Positions 34,462 through 42,679 of a stretch of DNA of 64,000 nt are shown here, one piece after another; positions within the stretch are counted from its first letter, which is position 1; the number at the start of each line of letters is the position of its first letter. The position numbers and the translations under genes are program-made. Source of the DNA: JBBROS01 sp965213845 (GTDB lineage: Bacteria; Pseudomonadota; Alphaproteobacteria; Acetobacterales; Acetobacteraceae). The DNA lies in contig CBDCAI010000014.1 in NCBI GenBank assembly GCA_965213845.1, forward strand, positions 186,001 to 250,000, in the 5' to 3' direction. Under the pieces are notes generated by a model that saw nothing but the letters and a program-made list of their open reading frames with translations, did not search any database and was not told where the DNA came from.

Positions 34462-36054
34462 ATGATCACCCGCCGGGCCACCCTCGCCACCCTGCCGGCC
34501 ATCCTGGCCGCAGGGGGCGTGTATGCTCCCGCCAGGGGCCAATCCGGCCCCCGGCGCGGCGGCACGCTGACGGTCGTGCTGCAGTCGGAGCCGACGGCGC
34601 TGATCTCGGCCTTCACGGTGCTGACCTGGTCGCTCAGCGTCAGCGCCAAGGTGGTGGAAGGCCTGCTCGATTACGACAACGCCCTGAACCCGAAGCCGCT
34701 GCTGGCGCTCGCGTGGGAGGTCGCGGCCGACGGGCTGACCTACCGGTTCCAGCTGCGGCCGGGGGTGAAGTGGCACGACGGGCAGGACTTCACCGCGGCC
34801 GACGTCGCCTTCAGCATCATGCTGCTCAAGCGCCTGCACCCGCGCGGCCGCAGCACCTTCGCCAACGTCACCGCCGTCGAGACGCCGGACCCGCTGACGG
34901 CGGTGTTCCGCTTGTCGAAGCCCGCGCCCTACCTCATTCGGGCGCTGGTGGGCGGCGAGAGCCCGATCCTGCCGAAGCACCTGTACGAGCAGGGCGACCC
35001 CGTGCAGAACCCGGCCAACAACGCGCCTATCGGCACCGGGCCGTTCGTGTTCAAGGAGTGGTCGCGCGGCAGCTTCGCCCGTTACGAGCGCAACCCCGCG
35101 TACTGGGACGCGCCCAAGCCCTACCTCGACCAGCTGATCGTCAAGTTCGTGCCGGACCCCGCCGCCCGGTCCGTGCTGTTCGAGACGGGGCAGGCGGATC
35201 TCGGCTACCGCACGCCCGTCGCGCTGAACGACGTGGAGCGGTTGCGGGCCATGCCGAAGCTGCGGTTCGACCCCCGGGGCAACACCTATTCGTTCAACGT
35301 GACCCGGCTGGAGTTCAACCTCGACCACCCGATCCTGGGCCGGCCCGAGGTGCGGCAGGCGATTGCCCATCTGATCGACCGCGACCTGGTGGTGAAGGCG
35401 GCCTATTACGGCCTGGCCACGCCCTGCTTCTCGCCGATCGCGCCCGGGCTGAAAGCCTTCGCGGACCCGGCGCCCTCGCCCTACCGGCTGGACCCGAAGG
35501 CGGCCGAGGCGCTGCTCGACCAGGCCGGCCTGCCCCGGGGCGCCGACCGCACGCGGTTCCGCCTGACGCTCGACTTCAACCCGTCGGGCGAGGACCAGAA
35601 GCGCACGGCGGACGTGATCCGGGCCGGGCTGTCGCGGGCGGGGATCGCGGTGGACATCCGGGCGCAGGACATGGGCAGCTTCGTCAAGCGCGTGTACTCC
35701 GACCGCGCCTTCGACATGACGATCAACGGCGCGAGCAACCTGTTCGACCCGACGGTGGGCGTGCAGCGCCTGTACTGGTCGAAGAACTTCATCAAGGGCG
35801 TGCCCTTCTCGAACGCCACGCACTACGCGAACCCCGAGGTGGACCAGCTGCTGGAAGACGCCGCCGTCGAGAACGACCCGGCCCGGCGCGTCGCGCTGTT
35901 CAAGCGCTTCCAGGACATCGTCGCCCGCGACGTGCCGGACATCAACATCTGCTCGCCGCTCTATCTCACCCTGTCCAGCACGCGGCTGCACGACGAGGCG
36001 CTGACGGCCGAGGGTGTGGAATCGGGTCTGGCGGACGCCTACGTCGACGGCTGA
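34462..36054 (+). CDS. ABC transporter substrate-binding protein, family 5 (second of tandem pair)
   Basis: This 530-residue protein has signal MITRRATLATLPAILAAGG and mature features GGTLTVVLQSEPTALIS, YRFQLRPGVKWHDGQDFTAADV, IGTGPFVFKEW and NPAYWDAPKPYLDQL. These place it in the same family as its upstream neighbour, but the two are clearly divergent, so this is an old duplication or two independent receptors. It starts 10 bases after the first gene. It probably shares the upstream promoter and also lacks its own permeases. Confidence 0.88.
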   Translation: MITRRATLATLPAILAAGGVYAPARGQSGPRRGGTLTVVLQSEPTALISAFTVLTWSLSVSAKVVEGLLDYDNALNPKPLLALAWEVAADGLTYRFQLRPGVKWHDGQDFTAADVAFSIMLLKRLHPRGRSTFANVTAVETPDPLTAVFRLSKPAPYLIRALVGGESPILPKHLYEQGDPVQNPANNAPIGTGPFVFKEWSRGSFARYERNPAYWDAPKPYLDQLIVKFVPDPAARSVLFETGQADLGYRTPVALNDVERLRAMPKLRFDPRGNTYSFNVTRLEFNLDHPILGRPEVRQAIAHLIDRDLVVKAAYYGLATPCFSPIAPGLKAFADPAPSPYRLDPKAAEALLDQAGLPRGADRTRFRLTLDFNPSGEDQKRTADVIRAGLSRAGIAVDIRAQDMGSFVKRVYSDRAFDMTINGASNLFDPTVGVQRLYWSKNFIKGVPFSNATHYANPEVDQLLEDAAVENDPARRVALFKRFQDIVARDVPDINICSPLYLTLSSTRLHDEALTAEGVESGLADAYVDG

Positions 36055-36060
36055 CGGGCC

Positions 36061-37182
36061 TCAGCCCCGGTATTCCCGCCGCACGCCCTTGCCGATGGCG
36101 GGATAGAGGTCGGCGATGCCCACGCCCCACTGCGTGGCGAGCTCATCGAGGCCGATCGCCTCGCCGCCCTGGCGGCCCAGCAGCACCACCTCGTCGCCCA
36201 GGGCCGCGTCCGGGATGTCGGTCAGGTCGATGCGCATCAGCTCGGAATGGGTGGGGGGCAGCAGGCGGACGCGGCGTCCATGCAGCAGGGCCGTGGCCTG
36301 CGCGGGCATGCGGCGCGGGTAGTTCTCGCTCCAGCCATAGGGGATCAGGCCGATCCGCATGCCGGGGCGCAGCGGCAGGAACGGCGCCGCCGGCACGTCG
36401 CCGGGGTCGGAGAGAGAGCGAAGCGTGACCAGCCGGGTCTTCAGCCCCACCAGGGCCGGCTTCCACGCCCGCGCCCGGCCGGGCACGGCGGGGAAGCCGA
36501 TTCCCAGCACCAGGCGGCCGGGGTCGATGGCGTTCAGGTCCGCCTCGGGGTACGCCAGGATCAGCGCGGAGCTCGACACCATCCGGACGGGCACGTCGAT
36601 GCCGGCCTGGGCGATGGCCTGCAGCGCCCCGATACAAGCGGCGATCTGGCCGCGCGTATAGGCTTCGTCCGGTGGCCCGTAGGACGTCATGGGGTGGCCA
36701 TACGCGCCAGCCAGATGCAGCGTCGGGCTGTCGACGATGGCGCGGGCCACGGCGACGGCCTCGTGCGGCAGGGCGCCGGCCCGGAAGCCGCCGCCATCGA
36801 GCTTGAGGAACACCGGCAGGCGCGTCGCATGCGCCGACCAGCGCGCGACGTCATCGAGCGTCGAGAGCGTCGGCATGAGCCCGAACCGCTCCAGCGCCGG
36901 CGCATCCTGCGGCAGGCAGGTGGGATAGAGCAGGATGGGCAGGCGCACCCCGGCCTTGCGGCAGGCGACGGCGCGGTCCGCATTGCCGAAGGCGAGCCCC
37001 GCCGCCCCGGCCGCCTCGGCGCGCGCCCCCACCACCGCGTCGCCGCATCCGCTGGCGTCGCCCTTGACGGAGACGTAGACGGCCACCCCGGGCCCGACCA
37101 TCTCCCGCAGCAGGCCGATGTTGTGCGCGACGGCGGAAAGGTCGATCTCGCACCAGGTGGGACGAAGCGGCGTGTCGGTCAT
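36061..37182 (-). CDS. Alanine racemase-like PLP protein with altered active site
   Basis: This 373-residue protein has an N-terminal PLP barrel (WCEIDLSAVAHNIGLL, Lys at K40 in SVKGDASGCG, LKLDGGGFRAG with K127 and R134) and a C-terminal beta domain. The usual active-site texts are changed. VKANAYGHG reads VKGDASGCG, and the GYADGYPR region that supplies the second catalytic base reads YGWSENYPR, with Trp284 where the catalytic Tyr is expected. The fold is clear, but alanine racemisation by the standard two-base mechanism is doubtful. It may act on another D-amino acid or perform a different PLP reaction. It is divergent from the livJ-like gene. Confidence 0.72.
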   Translation of the reverse strand: MTDTPLRPTWCEIDLSAVAHNIGLLREMVGPGVAVYVSVKGDASGCGDAVVGARAEAAGAAGLAFGNADRAVACRKAGVRLPILLYPTCLPQDAPALERFGLMPTLSTLDDVARWSAHATRLPVFLKLDGGGFRAGALPHEAVAVARAIVDSPTLHLAGAYGHPMTSYGPPDEAYTRGQIAACIGALQAIAQAGIDVPVRMVSSSALILAYPEADLNAIDPGRLVLGIGFPAVPGRARAWKPALVGLKTRLVTLRSLSDPGDVPAAPFLPLRPGMRIGLIPYGWSENYPRRMPAQATALLHGRRVRLLPPTHSELMRIDLTDIPDAALGDEVVLLGRQGGEAIGLDELATQWGVGIADLYPAIGKGVRREYRG

Positions 37183-37244
37183 GGCGGCACTACACCATGG
37201 GCCGCGACCTCCCGGAACCCGGGTCCATGCGGGTTCGTTCGCCA

Positions 37245-37259
37245 GGGCACGGGGATTGC
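37245..37259 (+). promoter_or_regulatory. Sigma-54 promoter of the liv-type operon
   Basis: GGGCACG-N4-TTGC followed by T differs from the -24/-12 consensus only at the first base. The predicted start near 37271 gives a 23-base leader to ATG 37294, including GGGAG. It lies in the 111-base divergent gap with the racemase-like gene. Confidence 0.78.
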
Positions 37260-37293
37260 TTCACGGTAGCCCAAGCGATGAGGGAGCGGAACG

Positions 37294-38499
37294 ATGGGCA
37301 CGACACGCCGGGCGATGCTGATGGGTGCGGGCGCGGTGGGCGCGCTGGGCGGAAGCCCCGGGCGGGGCAGGGCGGCGAGCCCGCTGCGGATCGGGGCGCC
37401 GCTGCCGCTGACGGGCCCGCTGTCGCCGGAGGGCCTCAAGCTCCGCCAGGGTTACGACCTCTGGGCAAACCAGGTGAACGCCAAGGGCGGCATCAAGGCC
37501 GGGGCGGATGCGCGGCCGATCGAGCTTGTCTATTACGACTACCAGTCCGCCACGCCGAAAGCGGTGCAGGTGGCCGAGAAGCTGGCGACGGACGACCGGG
37601 TGGACTTCATGTTCTCGCCCTTCGGCTCGGGTGCTGCCAAGGCTGCCAGCACCGTCTCCGAACGCTACGGGATCCCGACGATCGCGCCCACCGCCTCCTC
37701 GGCCGAGGTGTACGACCAGGGCTACAAGAACCTGTTCGGCACCTTCACCAGCAACGACACCATCGCGGAGCCGATCGCGACGCTGATCCATGCGGCGGCC
37801 CCCGGGGTGCGCCGGGTGGCGATCCTGGCGCGCAACGACCTCTATCCGCTGGCGCTGGGGCAGGAGTTCGACAAGTCGGCCAAGGCGCGCGGGATGGAGG
37901 TGGTGTATTCCGGCAAGTACGCCATCAACGCGCTGGACCACGCCTCGGCGCTGACCGAGATCCGGGCGGCCCGGCCCGACTGGATCTGCGCCACGGGCTA
38001 CATCAACGACCTGATCCTGGTCCGCAAGCAGATGGCCGACCTGGGTGTCACGGCGCAGGCCATCACCATGGCAAACGGCCCGGCCTATCAGGAGTTCGTG
38101 GAGGCGCTCGGCCCGCTGGCCGAGAACCTGACCACCGCCTGCTGGTGGTCGCCCGCCGTGCGCTACATCAGCCAGGACGTGTTCGGCAGCACCGAGGGCT
38201 ACAACCGCCTGTTCACGGCGGCCTACAAGACGGAGCCGGACTACACCGCCGCCACCGGAAGTGCTGCGGGCGTGCTGCTGCAGATGGCGATCGAGCGGGC
38301 CGGGACGGCCGACCGCGCCGCGGTCCGCACGACGCTGGCTGCCGGCGGGTTCGACACGTTCTTCGGCCCGCTGTCCTTCGCGAAGTCGGGCCAGGTGGTG
38401 TCGTACGTGCCGCCGGTGATGCAGGTGCAGGGCGGCAAGATCGTCGTGATCCTGCCGGACGGGATCAAGCAGGGCAGCCTGCGGATGGGCATCGGCTGA
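37294..38499 (+). CDS. Branched-chain amino acid-type ABC substrate-binding protein
   Basis: This 401-residue LivJ/LivK-like receptor has a signal peptide (MGTTRRAMLMGAGAVGALGG). The two-lobed mature domain runs LRIGAPLPLTGPLSPEGLKLRQGYDLW, DDRVDFMFSPFGSGAAKAAS near 110 and ATGYINDLILVRKQMADLG near 230. Members bind amino acids, amides, urea or aromatic acids. It is the first gene of a complete livJHMGF set followed by oxidation genes, and is driven by a sigma-54 promoter. Confidence 0.88.
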   Translation: MGTTRRAMLMGAGAVGALGGSPGRGRAASPLRIGAPLPLTGPLSPEGLKLRQGYDLWANQVNAKGGIKAGADARPIELVYYDYQSATPKAVQVAEKLATDDRVDFMFSPFGSGAAKAASTVSERYGIPTIAPTASSAEVYDQGYKNLFGTFTSNDTIAEPIATLIHAAAPGVRRVAILARNDLYPLALGQEFDKSAKARGMEVVYSGKYAINALDHASALTEIRAARPDWICATGYINDLILVRKQMADLGVTAQAITMANGPAYQEFVEALGPLAENLTTACWWSPAVRYISQDVFGSTEGYNRLFTAAYKTEPDYTAATGSAAGVLLQMAIERAGTADRAAVRTTLAAGGFDTFFGPLSFAKSGQVVSYVPPVMQVQGGKIVVILPDGIKQGSLRMGIG

Positions 38500-38503
38500 A
38501 CTC

Positions 38504-39370
38504 GTGTTCTCGCTCCAGATCGTGGTGAACGGCCTGCTGCTGGGCGGGCTGTATGCCTGCATCGGCGCCGGGTTCAGCCTGGTCTGGGGCGTGCTGAACA
38601 TCATCAACGTGCTGCACGGCGCCTTCATCGTGCTGGGCGCCTACCTCGCCTGGTTCGCCTACACCAGCCTGGGCATCCACCCCTATCTCTTCGTGCCCAT
38701 GGCCGCGGCGTTGCTGTTCGGCCTGGGCTATGCGCTGCAGCGCCTGGTCATCAACCGCGTCGCCGAGGCCCCGGTGCTGGTGACGCTGACATTGACCTTC
38801 GGGCTGACGCTGCTGCTGGACAACTTGATGCTGCTGGTGTTCCACGCCGACTTCCGCAAGATCACGCTGCGGCCGCCCCTGGGCGTGCTGGACCTGCACG
38901 GCGTGTTCGTGCCGGTGGACCGCCTGGCCAGCATGGGGTTCGCGGTGGCGCTGGTGGGACTGCTGTACTGGGTGCTGCACGCGCTGCCGGTCGGTCGGGC
39001 GATCGTCGCGGTGCGGATGGACCGTTATGCCGCGACCCTGATGGGCGTCGACACGCCCCACGTCTTTGCCCTGACGTTCGGGCTGGGTGCCGCCTTCGCG
39101 GGGGCCGCGGGCGCGCTGCTCAGCCCCATCTTCCCCATCTCGCCCCTGGCCGGCACGGCATACCTCGGCAAGTCGTTCGTCATCTGCGTCATGGGCGGGC
39201 TGGGCAGCGTGCCCGGCCTTCTGGTGGGCGGCCTCGCGCTGGGCGTGCTTGAAAGCGTCGGCGCGGTGTTCTTCGGGCCGGAGCATTCGCTGACGCTGTC
39301 GTTCACCGTCCTGATCCTGCTGCTGGTGCTGCGCCCGCAGGGCATCATGGGGCGGCGCGGCTTCCAATGA
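38504..39370 (+). CDS. Branched-chain amino acid-type ABC permease LivH
   Basis: This 288-residue membrane permease has eight or so hydrophobic segments, beginning FSLQIVVNGLLLGGLYACIGAGFSLVWGVLNIINVLHGAF, a LivH signature. The conserved MGVDTPHVFALTFGLGAAFAGAAGAL cytoplasmic loop contacts the ATPase. The GTG start is 4 bases after the receptor stop. Its TGA overlaps the LivM ATG. Confidence 0.9.
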   Translation: MFSLQIVVNGLLLGGLYACIGAGFSLVWGVLNIINVLHGAFIVLGAYLAWFAYTSLGIHPYLFVPMAAALLFGLGYALQRLVINRVAEAPVLVTLTLTFGLTLLLDNLMLLVFHADFRKITLRPPLGVLDLHGVFVPVDRLASMGFAVALVGLLYWVLHALPVGRAIVAVRMDRYAATLMGVDTPHVFALTFGLGAAFAGAAGALLSPIFPISPLAGTAYLGKSFVICVMGGLGSVPGLLVGGLALGVLESVGAVFFGPEHSLTLSFTVLILLLVLRPQGIMGRRGFQ

Positions 39371-40302
39371 GGCGGTTCCTCCTGCCCGGCCTTCTGGTGC
39401 TGCTGGCGGCCGGCGTGCCGTTCGGCGGCGACTACACGGTGCGGCTGGGCACGACGGCGGCGATGTACGCGGCGCTGGCCCTGTCGTGGAATTTGGTGGG
39501 TGGGCTCGCGGGCTACCCGTCCTTCGCCACCGCGGCCTTCTTCGGCATCGGCGCCTATGCCGGGGCGATGCTCCAGGCGGCCGGCTGGGGGCGGCCCGTG
39601 TCGATCGCGCTCGGTGCCGGGGCGGCCCTGCTGTTCGCGGCCGTGCTCGGCCCCTGCCTGCTGCGCTTGCGCGGCCACTACTTCGCCGTCGCCAGCCTGG
39701 TGCTGGCCCCCGTGCTGCGGGAGGTGGTGAACGCCGCCGACACGCTGACCGGCGGCGGCATGGGCCTCAGCCTGCCCGTGCAGCCGGGCGCCGACCCGGC
39801 CGTGACCGCGCGCCTGGCCTATGCCGGCATGCTGGCCCTGGCGGCCGTGCTCGCGGTCACGACCGCGCTGGTGATCCGGGGCCGCGTCGGCTGGGCGCTG
39901 CGCTGCGTGCAGCAGAACGAGGACGCGGCCGCCGTGCTGGGGGTGAACGCGTTGGGCGCCAAGTGCGTGGCCTTCGCCCTGTCGGCCCTGGGCGCCGGGG
40001 TCGCGGGCGGCATCTATGCCGGCTGGATCGGCTATATCGATCCCACGGACGTGTTCGACGACCTGCTGAGCGTCAAGCCGGTCGTCATGTGCCTGCTGGG
40101 CGGCGTCGGCGGCGTGCCGGGCCCCATCGTGGGGGCGCTGGCCTTCCTGCTGCTGGAGGAGCTGGTCTGGCGCAACTTCCTGAACTTCCACGACGGGATG
40201 CTGGGCATGCTGATCGTCGTGCTGATCATCTTCCTGCCGGGGGGGCTCGGCACGGCCGGGCGGTGGCGCGCCGTGCTGCTGCGCCGACAGGCCGCGCCAT
40301 GA
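39367..40302 (+). CDS. Branched-chain amino acid-type ABC permease LivM
   Basis: This 311-residue permease has LivM hallmarks: ALALSWNLVGGLAGYPSFATAAFFGIGAYAGAM near 38-70, LRLRGHYFAVASLVLAPVLREV and the coupling loop RCVQQNEDAAAVLGVNALGAKCVAFALSALGAGVAGG. The start overlaps livH (ATGA) and the stop overlaps livG (ATGA). Confidence 0.9.
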   Translation: MRRFLLPGLLVLLAAGVPFGGDYTVRLGTTAAMYAALALSWNLVGGLAGYPSFATAAFFGIGAYAGAMLQAAGWGRPVSIALGAGAALLFAAVLGPCLLRLRGHYFAVASLVLAPVLREVVNAADTLTGGGMGLSLPVQPGADPAVTARLAYAGMLALAAVLAVTTALVIRGRVGWALRCVQQNEDAAAVLGVNALGAKCVAFALSALGAGVAGGIYAGWIGYIDPTDVFDDLLSVKPVVMCLLGGVGGVPGPIVGALAFLLLEELVWRNFLNFHDGMLGMLIVVLIIFLPGGLGTAGRWRAVLLRRQAAP

Positions 40303-41105
40303 CCGCCTTGCTGGAAGTGGCCGGCGTCGGGCGTCGCTTCGGCGGCCTGCAGGCGCTGCGCGACGTGTCGTTCGTGCTGCAGCCGGGCGAGATCGCGGGG
40401 CTGATCGGGCCCAACGGCGCGGGCAAGACGACGCTGGTGAACGTGCTGACCGGGGTTCACCCGGCCGATGCGGGCACGGTGCGGTTCAAGGGCGCGCCCA
40501 TCGGGCGGCTGCCGGCCTGGCGCATCGCCCGGCGCGGCATCGCGCGCACCTTCCAGGTCGTGCAGCCCTTCCCCAAGATGACGGTCGCCGAGAACGTCGC
40601 CGCCGGCGCGCTGTTCGCCGGCGGGGCACCCGGCGTGAAGGCGGCGCTGGTTCGGGCCCGCGAGTGCCTGGACTACACGGGGCTCGGTGCGCTCGCCGAC
40701 ACGCCGGCCGCGCAGCTGACCTTGGCCGACCGCAAGCGGCTCGAACTGGCCAAGGGGCTGGCGACCAACCCGAGCCTGCTGCTGCTCGACGAGGTGAACG
40801 CCGGGCTCAACCCGGCCGAGATCGACCGCGGCCTGCTGCTGATCGAGCGCATCGCCCGGGACGGCATCACCATCCTGCTGATCGAGCACCTGATGAAGGT
40901 GGTGTTGGGCGCATGCTCGCGCATCCTGGTGCTGCACCACGGCGCGCTGATCGCCGACGGGACGCCGCGGCAGGTGGTGTCGGACCCCAAGGTGGCGGAG
41001 GCCTATCTCGGGCCGCGCTACGCCGCCCAGGCTGCCGAGGCTGCTCAGGCTGCCCAGGCTGGCCAGGCTGCCCAGGCTGCCCAGGCGTCCGGGCTGCCGG
41101 CATGA
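40299..41105 (+). CDS. ABC transporter ATPase LivG with repetitive tail
   Basis: This 268-residue ATPase has Walker A GPNGAGKT at 37-44, Walker B LLLLDEVNAGL near 160 and a signature of the LivG form LTLADRKRLELAKGL instead of LSGGQ. The last 25 residues or so are an AAQAAEAAQAAQAG-like run encoded by near-perfect CAGGCTGCC repeats (41026-41087). It lies beyond the normal family end and was probably made by slippage. The stop overlaps the livF ATG. Confidence 0.88.
   Translation: MTALLEVAGVGRRFGGLQALRDVSFVLQPGEIAGLIGPNGAGKTTLVNVLTGVHPADAGTVRFKGAPIGRLPAWRIARRGIARTFQVVQPFPKMTVAENVAAGALFAGGAPGVKAALVRARECLDYTGLGALADTPAAQLTLADRKRLELAKGLATNPSLLLLDEVNAGLNPAEIDRGLLLIERIARDGITILLIEHLMKVVLGACSRILVLHHGALIADGTPRQVVSDPKVAEAYLGPRYAAQAAEAAQAAQAGQAAQAAQASGLPA
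41026..41087 (+). repeat. 9-bp tandem repeat (CAGGCTGCC unit) in livG tail
   Basis: About six imperfect copies of CAGGCTGCC encode Gln-Ala-Ala units. Copies differ by single bases. Copy-number changes stay in frame, so the C-terminal tail length of LivG could vary between strains. Confidence 0.75.
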
Positions 41106-41857
41106 CGGCGCTGCTGGCGGTGACGGGGGCGGCGACGGGCTATGGCGACGTGCCAATCCTGCATGGGGTGGACATCGCGGTGGAGGATGGCGGGATCGCC
41201 TGCCTGATCGGGTCGAACGGGGCGGGCAAGACCACGCTGCTGCGCCTGCTGTCGGGCATGCTGCCGCTGCGGGCCGGGCGCGTCGTCTTCGCCGGAGACA
41301 CGCTGGACCGGCCCACCGCGCGCACCCTGGTGCAGCGGGGCGTGGTGCACGTGCCGGAGGGGCGGCGCCTGTTCGCCGGCATGTCGGTGCGGGAGAACCT
41401 GCTGATGGGCGCCTTCCTGCGCGGCGCGGAGCCGGCGCTGCGGCGCCGGAACATGGACTTCGTGCTCGCCACCTTTCCCCGCCTGCGCGAACGCCTGCGC
41501 CAGGACGCCAGCACGCTCTCGGGCGGCGAGCAGCAGATGTGCGCCATCGGGCGCGGCCTGATGGCCGACCCGCGCCTGTTGCTGATCGACGAGCTGTCGC
41601 TGGGTCTCGCGCCGTTGATGGTGGACGAGCTGTGCGCGGCGTTGCGCCGGGTCAACCAGGAGGCGGGCACGACGATGCTGGTGGTGGAGCAGGACGTGGC
41701 CACCGCGTTGTCCTTGGCGGGCGCCGGCACCGTGCTGGACCGCGGGCGCACCGTGCTCGCCGGGCCCAGCGCCGCCCTGGCGGTGGACCCGATGGTGCGG
41801 GAGGCTTATCTGGGCACTGCGCCACCCGACCTTCTGTCGCGACTGGAGACGACATGA
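41102..41857 (+). CDS. ABC transporter ATPase LivF
   Basis: This 251-residue ATPase has Walker A GSNGAGKTT near 37, the LivF-specific HVPEGRRLFAGMSVRENL, signature LSGGEQQM near 140 and Walker B LLLIDELSLGL. Together with LivG it forms the ATPase pair of the importer. It overlaps livG (ATGA), and its stop overlaps the following small gene (ATGA). Confidence 0.9.
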   Translation: MTALLAVTGAATGYGDVPILHGVDIAVEDGGIACLIGSNGAGKTTLLRLLSGMLPLRAGRVVFAGDTLDRPTARTLVQRGVVHVPEGRRLFAGMSVRENLLMGAFLRGAEPALRRRNMDFVLATFPRLRERLRQDASTLSGGEQQMCAIGRGLMADPRLLLIDELSLGLAPLMVDELCAALRRVNQEAGTTMLVVEQDVATALSLAGAGTVLDRGRTVLAGPSAALAVDPMVREAYLGTAPPDLLSRLETT

Positions 41858-42204
41858 TCACCGTCCTCGTGCTGTACGACCTGCCGCCCACGATCGACGC
41901 CGCGGCCTGCCGCGCGCATTTCGAGGCGATCGCGCCGGGCTTCCTGACCGTGCCGGGCCTGGTGCGCAAGCAGTTCATCCACGACATGGCGGGCGGCGTC
42001 GCGGGCGGGTCCTACTTGTGGGAGAGCCGGGAAGCGGCCGAGGCCTTCTATGCCGGCCCCTGGGGCGACGGCATCGCCGCGCGCTATGGCGCCCCGGCCC
42101 GCATCACCTACTTCGATACCTTCGCCATCGCCGACGTGACGCTGGGCGAGGTGCAGCTGCCGGCCCCGCACGATGCCGTCCCCCGTGACCTGGCGGCCGA
42201 ATAG
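41854..42204 (+). CDS. YdhR-like small monooxygenase-family protein
   Basis: This 116-residue ferredoxin-like alpha+beta barrel protein has ITVLVLYDLPPTIDAAACRAHFE at the start, then GLVRKQFIHDMAGGVAGGSYLWESREAAEAFY and YFDTFAIADV. It resembles YdhR putative monooxygenases. It is translationally coupled to livF (ATGA), so it belongs to the uptake operon and probably works on the imported compound or supports the flavin monooxygenase downstream. Confidence 0.75.
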   Translation: MITVLVLYDLPPTIDAAACRAHFEAIAPGFLTVPGLVRKQFIHDMAGGVAGGSYLWESREAAEAFYAGPWGDGIAARYGAPARITYFDTFAIADVTLGEVQLPAPHDAVPRDLAAE

Positions 42205-42240
42205 GGCTTGGAACCTCGACCCCGAACCGGAGCAGGGCGC

Positions 42241-42666
42241 ATGGACGGAATGTACGATGCCGACGTGCTGGAGTGGTCGGAGCGCCAGGCCCGCCTGCTG
42301 CGCGGCACCGCCTCCGGAGAGCCGGCCGACGAGGCGCCGGACTGGGGCAACATCATCGAGGAAGTGGAAAGCGCGGGACGTGAGCAGCTTCACGCGGTGG
42401 AAAGCTTCCTGGTCCAGGCGCTCGCCCATGCGGTGAAGGCCGAGGCTTGGCCGCTCTCGCGGGAGGTGCCGGGGTGGCGGGCCGAGGCGCGGGGTTTCCG
42501 CGGAGAGGCCGCCGCACGTCTCGCGCCGTCCATGCGGACCAGGCTCGACCTGGGCCGGATCTACGCCAGGGCAATCCGGCTTCTGCCGGACACCATCGAC
42601 GGCCAACCACTGCTGCCCGTGCCGGCGGCCTGCCCGACGACGCTCGACGCGCTGTCGGCCGAATAG
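42241..42666 (+). CDS. DUF29 family protein
   Basis: This 141-residue protein has the DUF29 pattern: MYDADVLEWSERQARLLR, then WGNIIEEVESAGREQLHAVESFLVQALAHAVKAEAWP and a final RIYARAIRLLPDTIDG. The function of DUF29 is unknown. It starts 36 bases after the YdhR-like gene, with weak GAGCAGGG upstream, and ends 13 bases before the flavin monooxygenase. It looks like an insertion into an otherwise metabolic operon. Confidence 0.8.
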   Translation: MDGMYDADVLEWSERQARLLRGTASGEPADEAPDWGNIIEEVESAGREQLHAVESFLVQALAHAVKAEAWPLSREVPGWRAEARGFRGEAAARLAPSMRTRLDLGRIYARAIRLLPDTIDGQPLLPVPAACPTTLDALSAE

Positions 42667-42679
42667 GGCCCGCGCCGCC

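Noticed and set aside
41026..41087. CRISPR-like array
   Set aside because: Repeats are 9 bases, contiguous and coding; there are no spacers.
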